In this document: piece after piece, positions 10,550-21,200 of the stretch
Position numbering within the stretch: position 1 is the first letter of the stretch
Layout of the letters: each line of letters opens with the position of its first letter
NCBI GenBank assembly: GCA_949126835.1
Contig: CASBPS010000042.1
Location: 806,001 to 870,000, forward strand
From: Anisus vortex
Taxonomy: Eukaryota; Mollusca; Gastropoda; Planorbidae
DNA: 64,000 nucleotides
Reading direction: 5' to 3'
Program-made: the position numbers and the translations under genes
Notes under the pieces: model-generated
What the model was told of the DNA's origin: nothing
The model's input: only the letters and a program-made list of their open reading frames with translations
The model's database searches: none

Positions 10550-11340
10550 TCTAAGAGTGTGGAATCGACACGCACAGGCCCAACCAGTGTCCCCAGGCAG
10601 CGAGGAGGACATATGCAACAGCGGTGGTTCGCACCCAAGGGCCACTCCAATCCCTGATGGTGTTAAATATCAAACCACCTCCCCTACCAGCCCCAACCTA
10701 CCCACAGGGAGAACAACCGCCTACTATACCATAACCTACCTTGCCCCTCCATACGACTCATACCCACCTGACTAAAAGAATACTTTCGCCTGCAAACAGG
10801 CAGAAGCTACATCAGAGCAGACTCCACTAAGGACACGATCACCAAAAAAAAAAGAAGCGTTTAAAACTGGACACACGTTTTCTAAAAGGCCCCACAATAC
10901 CAAGTACCAAGTACCAAGTACCAAGTACCAAGTACCAAGTACCATAACGTAAACCCTCACTTTTCCCGACCATGGCTGTTATCGCACAACAATCTATGCG
11001 TCCCCAGACGAGCCTAACTTTGCCCCGGACAGGACGGTATACCACATGAGGAGACAAATGTAATGACCTTTACAGCCTCAACCAATCAACAAGATGGTTC
11101 CCCCCCCCTGAACCACAAGAAACATCAGAGAATCTCCTTGGAACCAACCCCCCCCCCCCCCCCCAAAAAAAAACAAACAAAAAAAAACGGCCCTTCAAAA
11201 GGATCATCTGCCCATAGACCCCCGTTTCCCGGCTTACATGGATGCATATGGAGAAATCCTAAACTCAGGGCAAATAGAGGATGACCCAGACACCGATTAC
11301 TATGTCTACAATAAAGAAAGTACAACTGGTGAGAACATTC
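10550..11340 (+). other. C-rich segment with broken coding-like frames
   Basis: About 790 bases of C-rich, T-poor plus-strand sequence stand out from AT-rich neighbours. Protein-like runs appear in different frames: PPYDSYPPD near 10745-10771, FPDHGCYRTTIYASPDEPNF near 10965-11025, and FPAYMDAYGEIL then DDPDTDYYVYNKE near 11228-11325. Tyr/Asp/Pro-rich runs like these fit a decayed exon, for example a receptor cytoplasmic tail, but no family is recognised and no continuous frame exists. A 7-bp tandem (TACCAAG, 10898-10944) and long C and A runs interrupt it. Confidence 0.3.
10898..10944 (+). repeat. 7-bp tandem repeat (TACCAAG)
   Basis: About 6.5 perfect units. Confidence 0.9.
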
Positions 11341-11389
11341 TCACCCGTTATAAACAAGCGACCGGAATACTATGTTATATTTCCCTATA

Positions 11390-11840
11390 TACGGGTTATT
11401 GGTAATAAATGTACTAAATTGTTTACCAAGATTACTAATACACTATAAGTCGGTCAGAAAATTGATCTTCCCCATAACGTAATTAACCGTCTCTGATTAT
11501 TAATAAAATAATGATTTATGCCACCTTGAGCAATCTTTATATTCTACATCATTGTCTACATCTAAATGCTTTCTGTTTAGACTAAAACCAACTTAGTGTT
11601 GGGCGCTACAACTCGGACCCTTGTTTAAACTTTAGACATATATTTAGTAAACATTAAATCAGGTTCAGAAAGAAAATTTACAGAAAAAACAAAAAGAATG
11701 AAAAAACATACCAGAATTTCAGATTCTGTACTTTAATTAGTCGAGTACTCTCCATACAAACAATGTCGCCCTCGATTCTCAACTTTGTCCAAGTAGGAAA
11801 AGTAAAATAAAATGTTCCTTTATTTCATCAAGTTTTCTTT
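11390..11840 (+). repeat. Distal fragment of dispersed repeat R
   Basis: It aligns with 18695-19320 of R copy A: GGTAATAAATGTA, a CATAACGTAATTAACCG block, a CTACATCATTGTCTACAT block, AGTAAACATTAAATCAGGTT, CCAGAATTTCAGATTCTG, and GTCGAGTACTCTCCAT. Diverged by roughly a fifth by eye. Confidence 0.6.
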
Positions 11841-12538
11841 GTGTTTATGCTAATATCGAGCTATGTTTACCATATTTTTAATACCCATGAAATTATTATA
11901 ATAAGCTAATAACAAAAGGGTTGGTCTAACACGCAGCGAAATTAAAATTTGATTTCTTTATTTCTAATAGGAAATATTCTCAGAGAGCTAAATTATTTCA
12001 GAGCAGCGATCTAAATACAGGAAAGTATATGTGGTTGTTTAATACAATTGTGTAAGTTTAAAATAATAATAATCCAGTCAGTTTAAACAAATTCTTACAG
12101 TTCATAAAATAATGTCATAAAATAAATTTGTTAAAACTATACAACACTTCCTTAGAATTGATTGACATGAAAAACGTCATTTATAGACATACGTTTACAT
12201 TTGGTTACTTACAAGCTACATTTAAATAAATTATACGTTTTCAAATATTATTGTACATTATTCATTTACATTTTTTTCTTTTAAAATAATTGGATGCTGG
12301 TCTTGAGTATAGTAGGCTTACTCCAAACTGACAAGTTACGGCAGCATTCTTTGTAACTTTAAAGACTGAGAAAAATACAACGGATAAAATTGAAAGTAAA
12401 CGTTCACATTTAAAAGACTAGACCTACAGTTATCGCTCTTTTACTATTTTTTTGCACCATTTGAAAGCAAAGAAGTGATAAAAAAAGTTTTTTCAAATTC
12501 ACAAAACGCAAAAATACATAATCTAGTGTTTAAATTGT
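11841..12538. other. Unannotated AT-rich region
   Basis: No coding signal or recognised repeat. Confidence 0.3.
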
Positions 12539-12966
<428 letters not shown>

Positions 12967-12979
12967 TTTTTTCATTCTC

Positions 12980-13340
12980 CATTTTAATTACTTGTGCACT
13001 CCATATATATATATAGCACAGTGCGTCAAAATGTAATCAAGGGAGATAATAGGCATTTTCATGTCGTCGGGCATTAATATTTGTTATTTTTTTGATTTTT
13101 CTTCATATTTGCATTCATTTTAAAAATGTATCTTAAACAATTATTGTATTGCTCGTACTTGTAAAAATGTATATAAAATTTCAAACCAGTTAATTAATTT
13201 ACTTACATTATACATGTAAATCTTAAACACCTCTTTAGCTAATATCTTGTTTTCATGAGTACGCATTTACAACACATAATAATATCTACTTTTATGTCCT
13301 ATCATAATTTATGAACAGTCTTATAATTAAGGCTTAAAGA
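12980..13340 (-). repeat. Fragment of dispersed repeat R
   Basis: It follows the minus form of R as at 29100-29430: AATCAAGGGAGATAATAGGCATTTTC, then TGTTTTCATGAGTACGCATTTAC, then AACAGTCTTATAATTAAGGCTT (quoted in part; each word matches with a few changes). Confidence 0.6.
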
Positions 13341-14209
13341 TTGCAAAGAAAGAATGGAGAGTCTATAGGGCATAGTTCCCATCTCTTTTGACTATTAAAA
13401 TCTTAGCGAATGCCCTGGTAGTAGGAAAGATATTAGTAAAACGTTTCTAAAAATAGTATTTAAAATAGTAGTGATTGAAATTGTAATGCTTGTTGCACAA
13501 GCGGTAATTTAAAAACAATGAGAGAAATATATACGAATTCAAAACAATAAAATAAGTCTTATATATGAATTGAGTGATTGTGCTTGTTTATTATAATGTC
13601 TAGTTTGTGTCTGAAAAGTTATTCTGTTAAATGTGGTGTGAAAAGATTTTGGTCGTTCCGTGTATTGAGATAGTCGGAACAGTTTGTTTGTTGTATTCTG
13701 CTATTGTAATTAAGTGTGCGTTCGGGTGTCTGGGGATTTTGATGTGTGATAGCTAAGTCAATGTCTATGTCTGTTTTTGTTGGTGTGTCTAGTATCTTCT
13801 TTAGTGTTTGTTTTGTCGGTGTTATTGTGAGACGAATTAGGAAGCTGTTTTCCTCATTTTATTCTGTGTTTCAGTTGTACAGTTTGCATTGCTGTTTGTG
13901 TGTACTTTGTGTATTTCTATGTATTTTGGGTGTCACTTTAAATACATTATGTCTATAGGCTATTTTTTTGGCTTGGGGTGTAATGTTTCTGTCATGTAGG
14001 TTTTTAAATGTACAAGTCGAATTACCCGGCGTTGCCCGTGGGGAAATAAACAGGTCGGTATAAGCAACAGATAACATTTGTATAAACTACAATGAACAGA
14101 AAGCTATAAATCTAATAATTGAACAAAGTAATATTTGTCAATGTAGACATGTGAGAAAGTAATTTAAAATAGATATTGTAATAAAATGTGGATATTAATA
14201 TATGCTTTC
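13341..14209. other. Unannotated region
   Basis: No gene seen. A GC-rich word ACCCGGCGTTGCCCGTGGGG at 14019-14040 stands out in AT-rich sequence and may be one end of an old element, but no partner was found. Confidence 0.3.
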
Positions 14210-14719
14210 ATTAATTTAACAGTAATGTTTAACTAGGATAAGTCGACAAATAAAAAAAAATCAACTGTTTCACTATTGACCAACATGTCTAGTGAATTAT
14301 TGTGATGAGAGAAAAACAAAACAAATAGAAATACAACTATATTTAGACTTCTCTCATATAATCAGAAAAAAAAGGGGGGGGGGGATTATTTATTACCGAT
14401 AAAATGCGACGTGCTGCTAAATATATGTTATCATTCAACAAAACACATACTACTGTGGATGACTATATTATGTAAATGAACTATGTAGTTTAAGATTTTG
14501 ATAATGAATAAGTGTTAAGTTTTTAATGACTTTGTCAAAATACATATTCAAATTATTAACATACACATTCAGGACTACGAAGGGTCACGGCATTTAAAGT
14601 TACTGAGAAACGCTGACTTCAAGGATTAATGCAATAAGAGAATATTTCGTTTTTGTTTGTTAATTTTGCCCTTTGAGTCAAAGTCAAACAGATTCCTAAG
14701 CATATTTAGGGTTAAAATT

Positions 14720-16816
14720 GGCAACGAGGCTGCCTTGCAGCTGGCTCAGCGTGACCCCTCTTCTTACCATGCTTCCTTTTTCGCCCTGACTCTACGCCAG
14801 CTTCTCGACAAGCACGCCCCGCCATCTTTGTGTACAGTTTCTGAGCGACCGCCAGCTCCTTGGTTTTCCGACGACGTCAAAGCTGCCAAGCACGAACGAC
14901 GACAGGCCGAGCGCATTTGGCGACTCTCCGGCCTCGAGATCCACCGCCAGATCTTCAGGGACATGCGGCTCCGCGTCAAGGAAGCCATCACTGCCGCCAA
15001 GGTCCAGCACTACCACAACCGCATCACGCAAGCCTCGTCGTCCAAGGATCTATTCTCTATCATGTCCACCCTCCTCGGCTCCTCACCGTCTTCACCCCTC
15101 CCCACCACACACCCACCCGTGGACCTCCCAGAACTCTTCTCGGAGCACTTTAAGGAAAAGATAGAGAATCTGCGTAGTTCTCTGGATCATGATGCCTATC
15201 GCCCTTCCCCACCCTCTCCCGCCTTTTCTGGCTCCCCTCTCACCTGCTTTCAACCTGTCACCATCGACCATGTTAAGCGCATCATTATGAAGTCCCCCAT
15301 CAAGACCTGCGAGCTTGACCCTCTGCCAGGCTTTCTGTTCACCCAGTGCTTGGACAAGCTCCTGCCGTACATCACCGATACCATTAACGCCTCCCTCTTC
15401 ACAGGCATCGTTCCTAACTGTTTTAAATCCGCCATCGTCCGCCCACTCTTGAAGAAATCCGGACTTGATGTGAATGAATGCCGGAACTACCGTCCAGTAT
15501 CAAACCTCCCCTACCTCTCCAAGCTCCTGGAGGGCATCATCCTTGAGCAATTGAACGCCCACCTGTCCCTGAACTCGCTTATGCCCGTGTTCCAGTCGGC
15601 ATATCGCCCCAATCACAGCACTGAGACAGCGCTACTGCGGATCACCACCGACCTCCTGAACGCCGCAGACAGAGGTCACGTCTCCGCCCTTGTGTTATTG
15701 GACTTGTCCGCAGCCTTTGACACGATCGACCACCAACTACTCATCGATCGCCTCAGCTTCACGTTCGGCATTCATGATATAGCCCTCTCCTGGTTCAAGA
15801 GCTACCTCGACGGTCGCTCCCAGACCGTCACTACTGAATCTTTGTCCTCCCAGCCCGTCACCGTCCGCTATGGTGTACCACAGGGGTCCGTCCTCGGCCT
15901 AGTCCTCTTCACGTTGTACACCCAACCTCTTTCCTTCGTCATCGAGCAACACAACCTTAATTATCACTTTTTCGCTGATGACACCCAGCTCCTAAACAGC
16001 GCCAAGCCTGAGAACATCGACGAGCTCCTTGCTTCTATCTCCTGTTGTTTCCTGGACATCAAGAACTGGATGACAGAAAACAAGTTGAAGCTCAACAGCG
16101 ATAAGACCGAAGCCCTACTCGTAGGAACGAGACAGAAGCTTGCTTCCCTCAGCGTGACTGACCTCCAGTTGGGTGACGCTACTGTGCCCTTCTCCTCAAC
16201 GGTAAAGAGCCTCGGCATGTTTTTGGACTCCACTCTGTCCATGCAACCCCACATCTCCTTCCTGATCAAAACCTGCTTTTTTCACCTGCGACGTATTGCC
16301 ACTATCCGTCGCTACCTCACACCGGAAGCTTGTACCAAGCTCGTCATCGCTCTCCTCTTCTCTCGTTTGGACTACTGTAACTCTCTTCTGGCCGGCCTTC
16401 CTGCCGCTTCCATTCAAGGACTCCAACGCGTCCAAAACTGCGCTGCCAGACTAGTCCTAAAGAAGAAGAAGTCCGACCACATTTCACCTCTGCTCTACTC
16501 TCTGCACTGGCTCCCTATTCAAAATAGGATTTTATATAAACTCGCATCTCTATGCTATAAATGCCTCAATGACTCTGCCCCGGATTATCTAATTTCCTGT
16601 CTGGAAATATATACAAAACCACGCCCACTTCGTTCGGCTGCTCACAAACTCAATTTGACGAGCCCGCGGACAAAACTCGTGACAGCTGGTCAGCGGGCCT
16701 TCACCTACTCCGGCCCCTCCACATGGAACACCCTGCCACTCCAGCTGCGACAAAGCTCGAACTTTAACATTTTCAAGACCGGACTCAAGACTCACCTGTT
16801 TATTACTGACTCCTAG
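14720..16816 (+). CDS. LINE reverse transcriptase, open but 5'-truncated
   Basis: About 698 codons are open from the insertion point to TAG at 16814-16816. The open frame extends a further 21 codons upstream only by chance into R sequence, and there is no ATG start, so no native product is expected. Motifs in order: a RPVSNLPYLSKLLE block (15486-15530), AYRPNHSTETALL, LLDLSAAFDTIDH (RT motif A, near 15700), YGVPQGSVLG (near 15870), FFADDTQLL (catalytic box, near 15970), LNSDKTEALLVG, then the C-terminal domain with LHWLPIQNRILYK and STWNTLPLQLR. These are hallmarks of L2/CR1 elements. The intact frame suggests recent insertion. Confidence 0.85.
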   Translation, partial: GNEAALQLAQRDPSSYHASFFALTLRQLLDKHAPPSLCTVSERPPAPWFSDDVKAAKHERRQAERIWRLSGLEIHRQIFRDMRLRVKEAITAAKVQHYHNRITQASSSKDLFSIMSTLLGSSPSSPLPTTHPPVDLPELFSEHFKEKIENLRSSLDHDAYRPSPPSPAFSGSPLTCFQPVTIDHVKRIIMKSPIKTCELDPLPGFLFTQCLDKLLPYITDTINASLFTGIVPNCFKSAIVRPLLKKSGLDVNECRNYRPVSNLPYLSKLLEGIILEQLNAHLSLNSLMPVFQSAYRPNHSTETALLRITTDLLNAADRGHVSALVLLDLSAAFDTIDHQLLIDRLSFTFGIHDIALSWFKSYLDGRSQTVTTESLSSQPVTVRYGVPQGSVLGLVLFTLYTQPLSFVIEQHNLNYHFFADDTQLLNSAKPENIDELLASISCCFLDIKNWMTENKLKLNSDKTEALLVGTRQKLASLSVTDLQLGDATVPFSSTVKSLGMFLDSTLSMQPHISFLIKTCFFHLRRIATIRRYLTPEACTKLVIALLFSRLDYCNSLLAGLPAASIQGLQRVQNCAARLVLKKKKSDHISPLLYSLHWLPIQNRILYKLASLCYKCLNDSAPDYLISCLEIYTKPRPLRSAAHKLNLTSPRTKLVTAGQRAFTYSGPSTWNTLPLQLRQSSNFNIFKTGLKTHLFITDS

Positions 16817-16962
16817 CCCACTTACATTTTTAAACATTTGTCTGTTATTGTTATCATCGTAAATTGTAATTGTAATTGTAATTGTAAATGTAATAATGTA
16901 ATTGTTAAGCGCATAGAACTGATTGCGGGATATGCGCTATATAAGCTTCATTATTATTATTA
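14720..16962 (+). mobile_element. 5'-truncated CR1/L2-type LINE with target duplication
   Basis: The insertion interrupts R copy A between 14719 and 16963, where copy B is continuous (21950-21990). It is flanked by an 8-bp direct repeat TTAAAATT (14712-14719 and 16963-16970). The endonuclease is missing, a normal 5' truncation. The 3'UTR carries a TAATTG tandem (about 16860-16890), a hairpin-like GCGCATAGAACTG ... GGATATGCGCTATATAAGC, and an (ATT)n end, as in CR1/L2 elements. Confidence 0.85.
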
Positions 16963-17142
16963 TTAAAATTAAAATAAACAAAAATGAATCTCATTATTCC
17001 TTCCACAGCTAATGTTAGACTTATCTATTCGGTAGTTATAAGTTACATACTCTCCTTCTAAAATAAAGATGATTGCGTCCTCCCATTTCCTTGGCTTCAA
17101 TCTAGTCTTCCAATTCGATTAGCAGAGTGTTTTAAATGATGT

Positions 17143-17250
17143 TATCATCAATTTAGCTCTGTCACCTGGCCTAGGATAATATCCGTATTCTTAGTTGTAT
17201 GTTAAACGCGCCCTGAGCTTACATTATGTTTGTTGGCAGCGCTATACAAA

Positions 17251-17281
<31 letters not shown>
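17143..17281 (+). mobile_element. L2-type LINE 3' tail with (ATT)n end
   Basis: It interrupts R between TTTTAAATGATGTTA and AGTTACTA, which are adjacent in other copies. It holds a TTGGCAGCGCTATACAAAT end followed by about eleven ATT units, the usual L2 3' terminus. About 135 bp, no coding sequence. Confidence 0.65.
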
Positions 17282-17283
<2 letters not shown>

Positions 17284-19559
17284 GTTACTAATTTCCCTGG
17301 TTTGTCCAGATAACCCATTACATGCCAGGTGCCAATCCGGAAGAAAGAGTACTGATATGCTTTTTTTTTCTGCCATATTTGATACGAATGTGTTATTATA
17401 GTTATGTTAATCTGAGTATTGTAATATATTGTTGTTATGTAGCATGTGGAAATGAAATAAAATGTATTTCCTTTTATAAAATGTACATCTTTTCTTACTC
17501 CCCTAACAACCTGTAACGCATTACACATACATGGTTTGAACTGATAGGACCGGAAATGTTGGTACACTATCAATTTTTAGGTTTACAATGAATCTTGAGA
17601 TTCGTCAATAAAACGAACACACGGCTATGTGCGGACATTTCAGACAGGAATATCTTTCCTATAGACACAGCATTATTTTTACCATAATTAACGCCCACAT
17701 AATGAGGCTGTTAAAAAATTGAAGAAAATAAAATAAGAAAAAAGATACATTGAAATGAAGTAAATGCGTACCAATGAAAACATCCTAGTAATCGAAAAAG
17801 TGTTTCAAAAATTTCATTAAGAATGAAAAAAAAAAAAATATTTATTTGATTTTCGTATGGATTTTTTTTCTAAATTTGAATATTGATATAATTGTATACA
17901 TTTTTGTATTATTTTTGAATTCAAAATGAGTAGTAAAAAAATCATTACCAATTAATATAACCCTACGTCATATAAAAGGCATATTACCTCCCTTGATTAT
18001 AGTTTTAGGTGACTCCAGATGTCTAAATTTAGATTTAAAGTCATCTTCAAAAGGAATTATGGCTTTTTTGTGTAACAAACTATTATATATATATGCGTTT
18101 AACTAAGTCTATCAATTCATTTTTTTAACCATATTTATACAATTCAGTATGTTTGAAATAACTCTAAATCCCCATAAGAATTTTTTTTACTTTTTTAAAA
18201 AAGTTGGTTTGCTAAGCATGTATAATAGCTTAAAGCATTTCCATAGCAATACTGTACACATTTAAGCTTGTTAAAACATTATTTTACTTGATGCTAGAAT
18301 ATACTAATCAAATGTTTTTAAGATGCAAAGTTCTTACTGTACTTCAGTTTGAAGTTTTACTATCATTCTAATTTCTTCCTCTATTTACACCCAGAACATT
18401 TTTAGGATCGTCTCTAACGCCCTTCCCCAATCTATGTTTAAAAAAAAGAAATGTTCAACCAAAGCCAGTAGGCATGTATTTAATTATTTATCTGGTTTGC
18501 TTATTGTGATTTTGTTTAAAGAAATTATATGGAAAATGATACTATGAATCAAGAAATAAGAACCATCAGAAACAATTAGTTTCGAATCATTTATTCTAAA
18601 TGTTACAGTTATTATCTTAGTAATTATCAAAAATAAAATTAATGATCGGAATAATATTTTTTAGTGATACTTTGTTATACTTCCATGTATAAGCGTTCTT
18701 GGTAATAAATGTAATAAATTATTTATAAAGATTACGCTATAAGTCGCTATGTATGTTAACTTACGAAAGTTGAGGAAATTCGGTTCAGATTTCTAATAAG
18801 AATCCAATATTTTGGAACCAACACTAAAAAAATATTTTTTAAACGTTTTTACTGTAAGTGAAATACGGTTAAAGCTGCATACAGTCTCCAAGCCTAATCA
18901 CCACGAGGCATCTTTGTTATAAGAAAAAAAAAAGATATTTCATTCGGTCAAAACAATTTTTTGTTCATTATAAAAAAATTTCTTTACCATAAAGTAATTA
19001 ACCGACGCCAATTATTAATTAAAAGAATGAAGAATACAACCTTGGGCGACCTATATCTTCTACATCATTAGCTACATCGGAATACTTCCTGTTAAAAAAA
19101 AAAAAAACTTTATTTGCTCCTCTTGTTAGATGCTACAAATTGTTCAAGATTCTAAGTTTGAAATACGACTCCCGTTATTTAAACTTTAAACATATTTTAG
19201 TAAACATTAAACCAGGTTTAAGCAAAATAGAGAAAAACAGAGAAACTGAAAAAAAAGAAACAAACCAGAATTTTAGATTCTGAACATTTATTTGTCGAGT
19301 AGTCTCCATCCAAACTAGAATATACATTTTATGTATGACTAATAAACGAAAGCTAAAAAATTGAACACATTTATTTTAGAAAAGAGGTGCCATGTCCATT
19401 ACAAGTAAATATTCACAACTAGAAATAGTAACACTAATAGTTAAATCACTAAAATAGAAACGCTAGAGCAGGGATCGGGAATCTTTTGATCATTATGTGT
19501 TGAAGTTAGATTTCTAATTCAGTTAGCATGCCAACAGCCTAATGATCAGCCCTCTCTTT

Positions 19560-19960
19560 AATTGGAGATCATACTTGCATTGTCGTATTAGTTGTCTTTC
19601 CGAGTGCCACTGGAAATCGTGCCGTAGGTTGCCAGCCCTTGCGGTTGAAGACAGAAAAACAAAAGTGTAAAGTAGTAAGAATACGAAAGACATAAAATTA
19701 TCTGCTAACTTTGAAATAAAACACAATAACCGTCTATTACAATGTTTAGATAACAATAAGGACGTACACATTTTCTTTTCCCATATGTGTAATAATAAAT
19801 GCATATAAGTATATTTTCTTCCCGAGTAACATCCGGGCATGGAATGGGTTGCCTAAACAAATTATAAAATCCATCAACACTAATCAATATTCAAGGCTAG
19901 ATACAAAGAAACAAATAAGCGTAGTTCATAATAATCTTCACTATAGAAGGAGCGACTGTA
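19560..19960 (+). pseudogene. LINE C-terminal fragment
   Basis: Plus-strand translation through shifts gives LSANFEIKHNNRLLQCLDNN near 19690-19760, then a SFFPS.IRAWNGLP-like block near 19815-19860. It is the same tail as the LINE at 1-560, in the opposite orientation and independently decayed. Confidence 0.6.
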
Positions 19961-20076
19961 AAAAAAATATATCTTTTTCCCCTCTCTTATCAGCACTATT
20001 CAATGAAGAAAAGTGACGTTACACCCATTTGTTTATTTCATAACATTTACTTTGTGTTTATGCAGGTATATAAAGA

Positions 20077-20157
20077 TTAACCCTTCCCGTACAGACCTAC
20101 TTCTATCTATGCTGCCTTCAGTTCCGCTATATACGCGCCCGGGACTGTAAGGGTTAA
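20077..20157. mobile_element. Tiny TTAA-flanked inverted-repeat remnant (piggyBac-like)
   Basis: TTAACCCTT (20077-20085) and AAGGGTTAA (20149-20157) bound an 81-bp segment whose ends continue as GC-rich inverted words (CCCGTACAG and CCCGGGACTGT). TTAA target sites and CCCTT ends are typical of piggyBac-type elements. The piece is too short to be sure. Confidence 0.35.
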
Positions 20158-20600
20158 ACAGCTTCTGGGCAGCCTTTTTTTTTTATTTCACCCCATGACA
20201 GATTGCAGCTTGCCATTTCCTCCTCGCAGGAGCGTCTCCAGGTTATCATCGGGCGATCAACCCGTCTTTTCCACTGTGGGTACCACTGCAGAGCCTGTTG
20301 CGCGATGCCCTGTGCGGGCTTCCGTAGGGTGTGCCCAATCCACCGCCGCTTTCTCCTGGCGATTGCTGTTCGAGGGGATCCTGATTTGTTCGTCGCCACA
20401 AGTCGGTGTTCTTTACTTTTTCTGTCCACCGAATCTTTAATATGTTGCGGAGGCAGCCATTAACAAAGGTTTGAAACTTATTGCTCAGAGTGTTGGTGAC
20501 TATCCAGGTCTCTTAGCCTTAGAGAAGCACTGCTTTTACGTTAGTGTTGAAGATTCGATCTCAGCTAAGTGCTATTACTCAAATTAATATATTTCTACTT
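20158..20600 (-). pseudogene. LINE C-terminal fragment
   Basis: The minus-strand frame at 20154-20429 contains KRRWIGHTLRKP, QALQWYPQWKRR and TWRRSCEEEM, the post-RT domain also seen at 6380-6690. Upstream, to about 20600, weaker LINE similarity (an RIFNTNVKAVLL block) continues in another frame. Truncated and frameshifted. Confidence 0.7.
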
Positions 20601-20914
20601 ATACATAAGCTCCGGTGTTAAATGACATCTAAAAAAAATGTCTTGTTTTCTTAGAAGTGCATGTAAAAATTAAAGCTTGTTTTAATAAATATTTTTTTAA
20701 CATAAAAATAAAATCAAACCATTCTGAAATGGTGATAACTAACGATCGCATCAAACTTCGGAAAATTAAATTAAATAAATTAAACTATTTAATTTATACT
20801 GACTCCAGCCTCAACTTCTTCAAGTTAGTACGATTCATGTTTCTTGTTAGTATGTTATGCACTCTGGTTTGATATAATAATCACTTGTGTACTACGTCAC
20901 ATTTCATCCATAAT

Positions 20915-21200
20915 CTTATCACCCACACTATAGCCTTTCTTGGAAACAATTTAAATATTGAAATAGTTTATAGTAATGATCTTATCACCCACATTTTAGC
21001 CTTTCTTGGAAACAGTTTAAATATTAAAATAGTTTATAGTAATGATCTTATCACCCACATTATAGCCTTTCTTGGAAACAGTTTAAATATTGCCATAGTT
21101 TATAGTAATGAACTTATCACCCAAATTATAGCCTTTGTTGGAAACAGTTTAAATATAGAAATAGTTTATAGTAATGAACTTATCACCCACATTATAGCCT
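20915..21200 (+). repeat. 66-bp tandem array in R copy B
   Basis: Unit starts at 20915, 20981, 21047, 21113 and 21179 (exactly 66 bp apart). Copy E has a single unit at about 50620-50690. Because 66 is a multiple of three the array stays open and would encode a 22-residue repeat (LITHIIAFLGNSLN...) within the frame 20885-21241. It is probably not a gene. Confidence 0.9.

Larger units (their letters stand above)
14210..19390 (+). repeat. Dispersed repeat R, copy A (interrupted)
   Basis: It aligns in order with copy B (21470-24090): the TTTAACAGTAATGTTTAACT start, GACCAACATGTCTAGTGA, ATTACCGATAAAATGCG, TCAGGACTACGAAGGGT, GATGATTGCGTCCTCCC, TAGGACCGGAAATGTTGGTA, AAGTAAATGCGTACCAATGA and ACTGTACACATTTAAGC. 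It is interrupted by a LINE (14720-16962) and a LINE tail (17143-17281). No intact gene. On the minus strand near 17290-17420 it keeps a decayed LINE C-terminus. Confidence 0.75.

Noticed and set aside
14764..16837. Minus-strand open frames opposite the LINE RT.
   Set aside because: Shadow frames of the plus-strand coding sequence.
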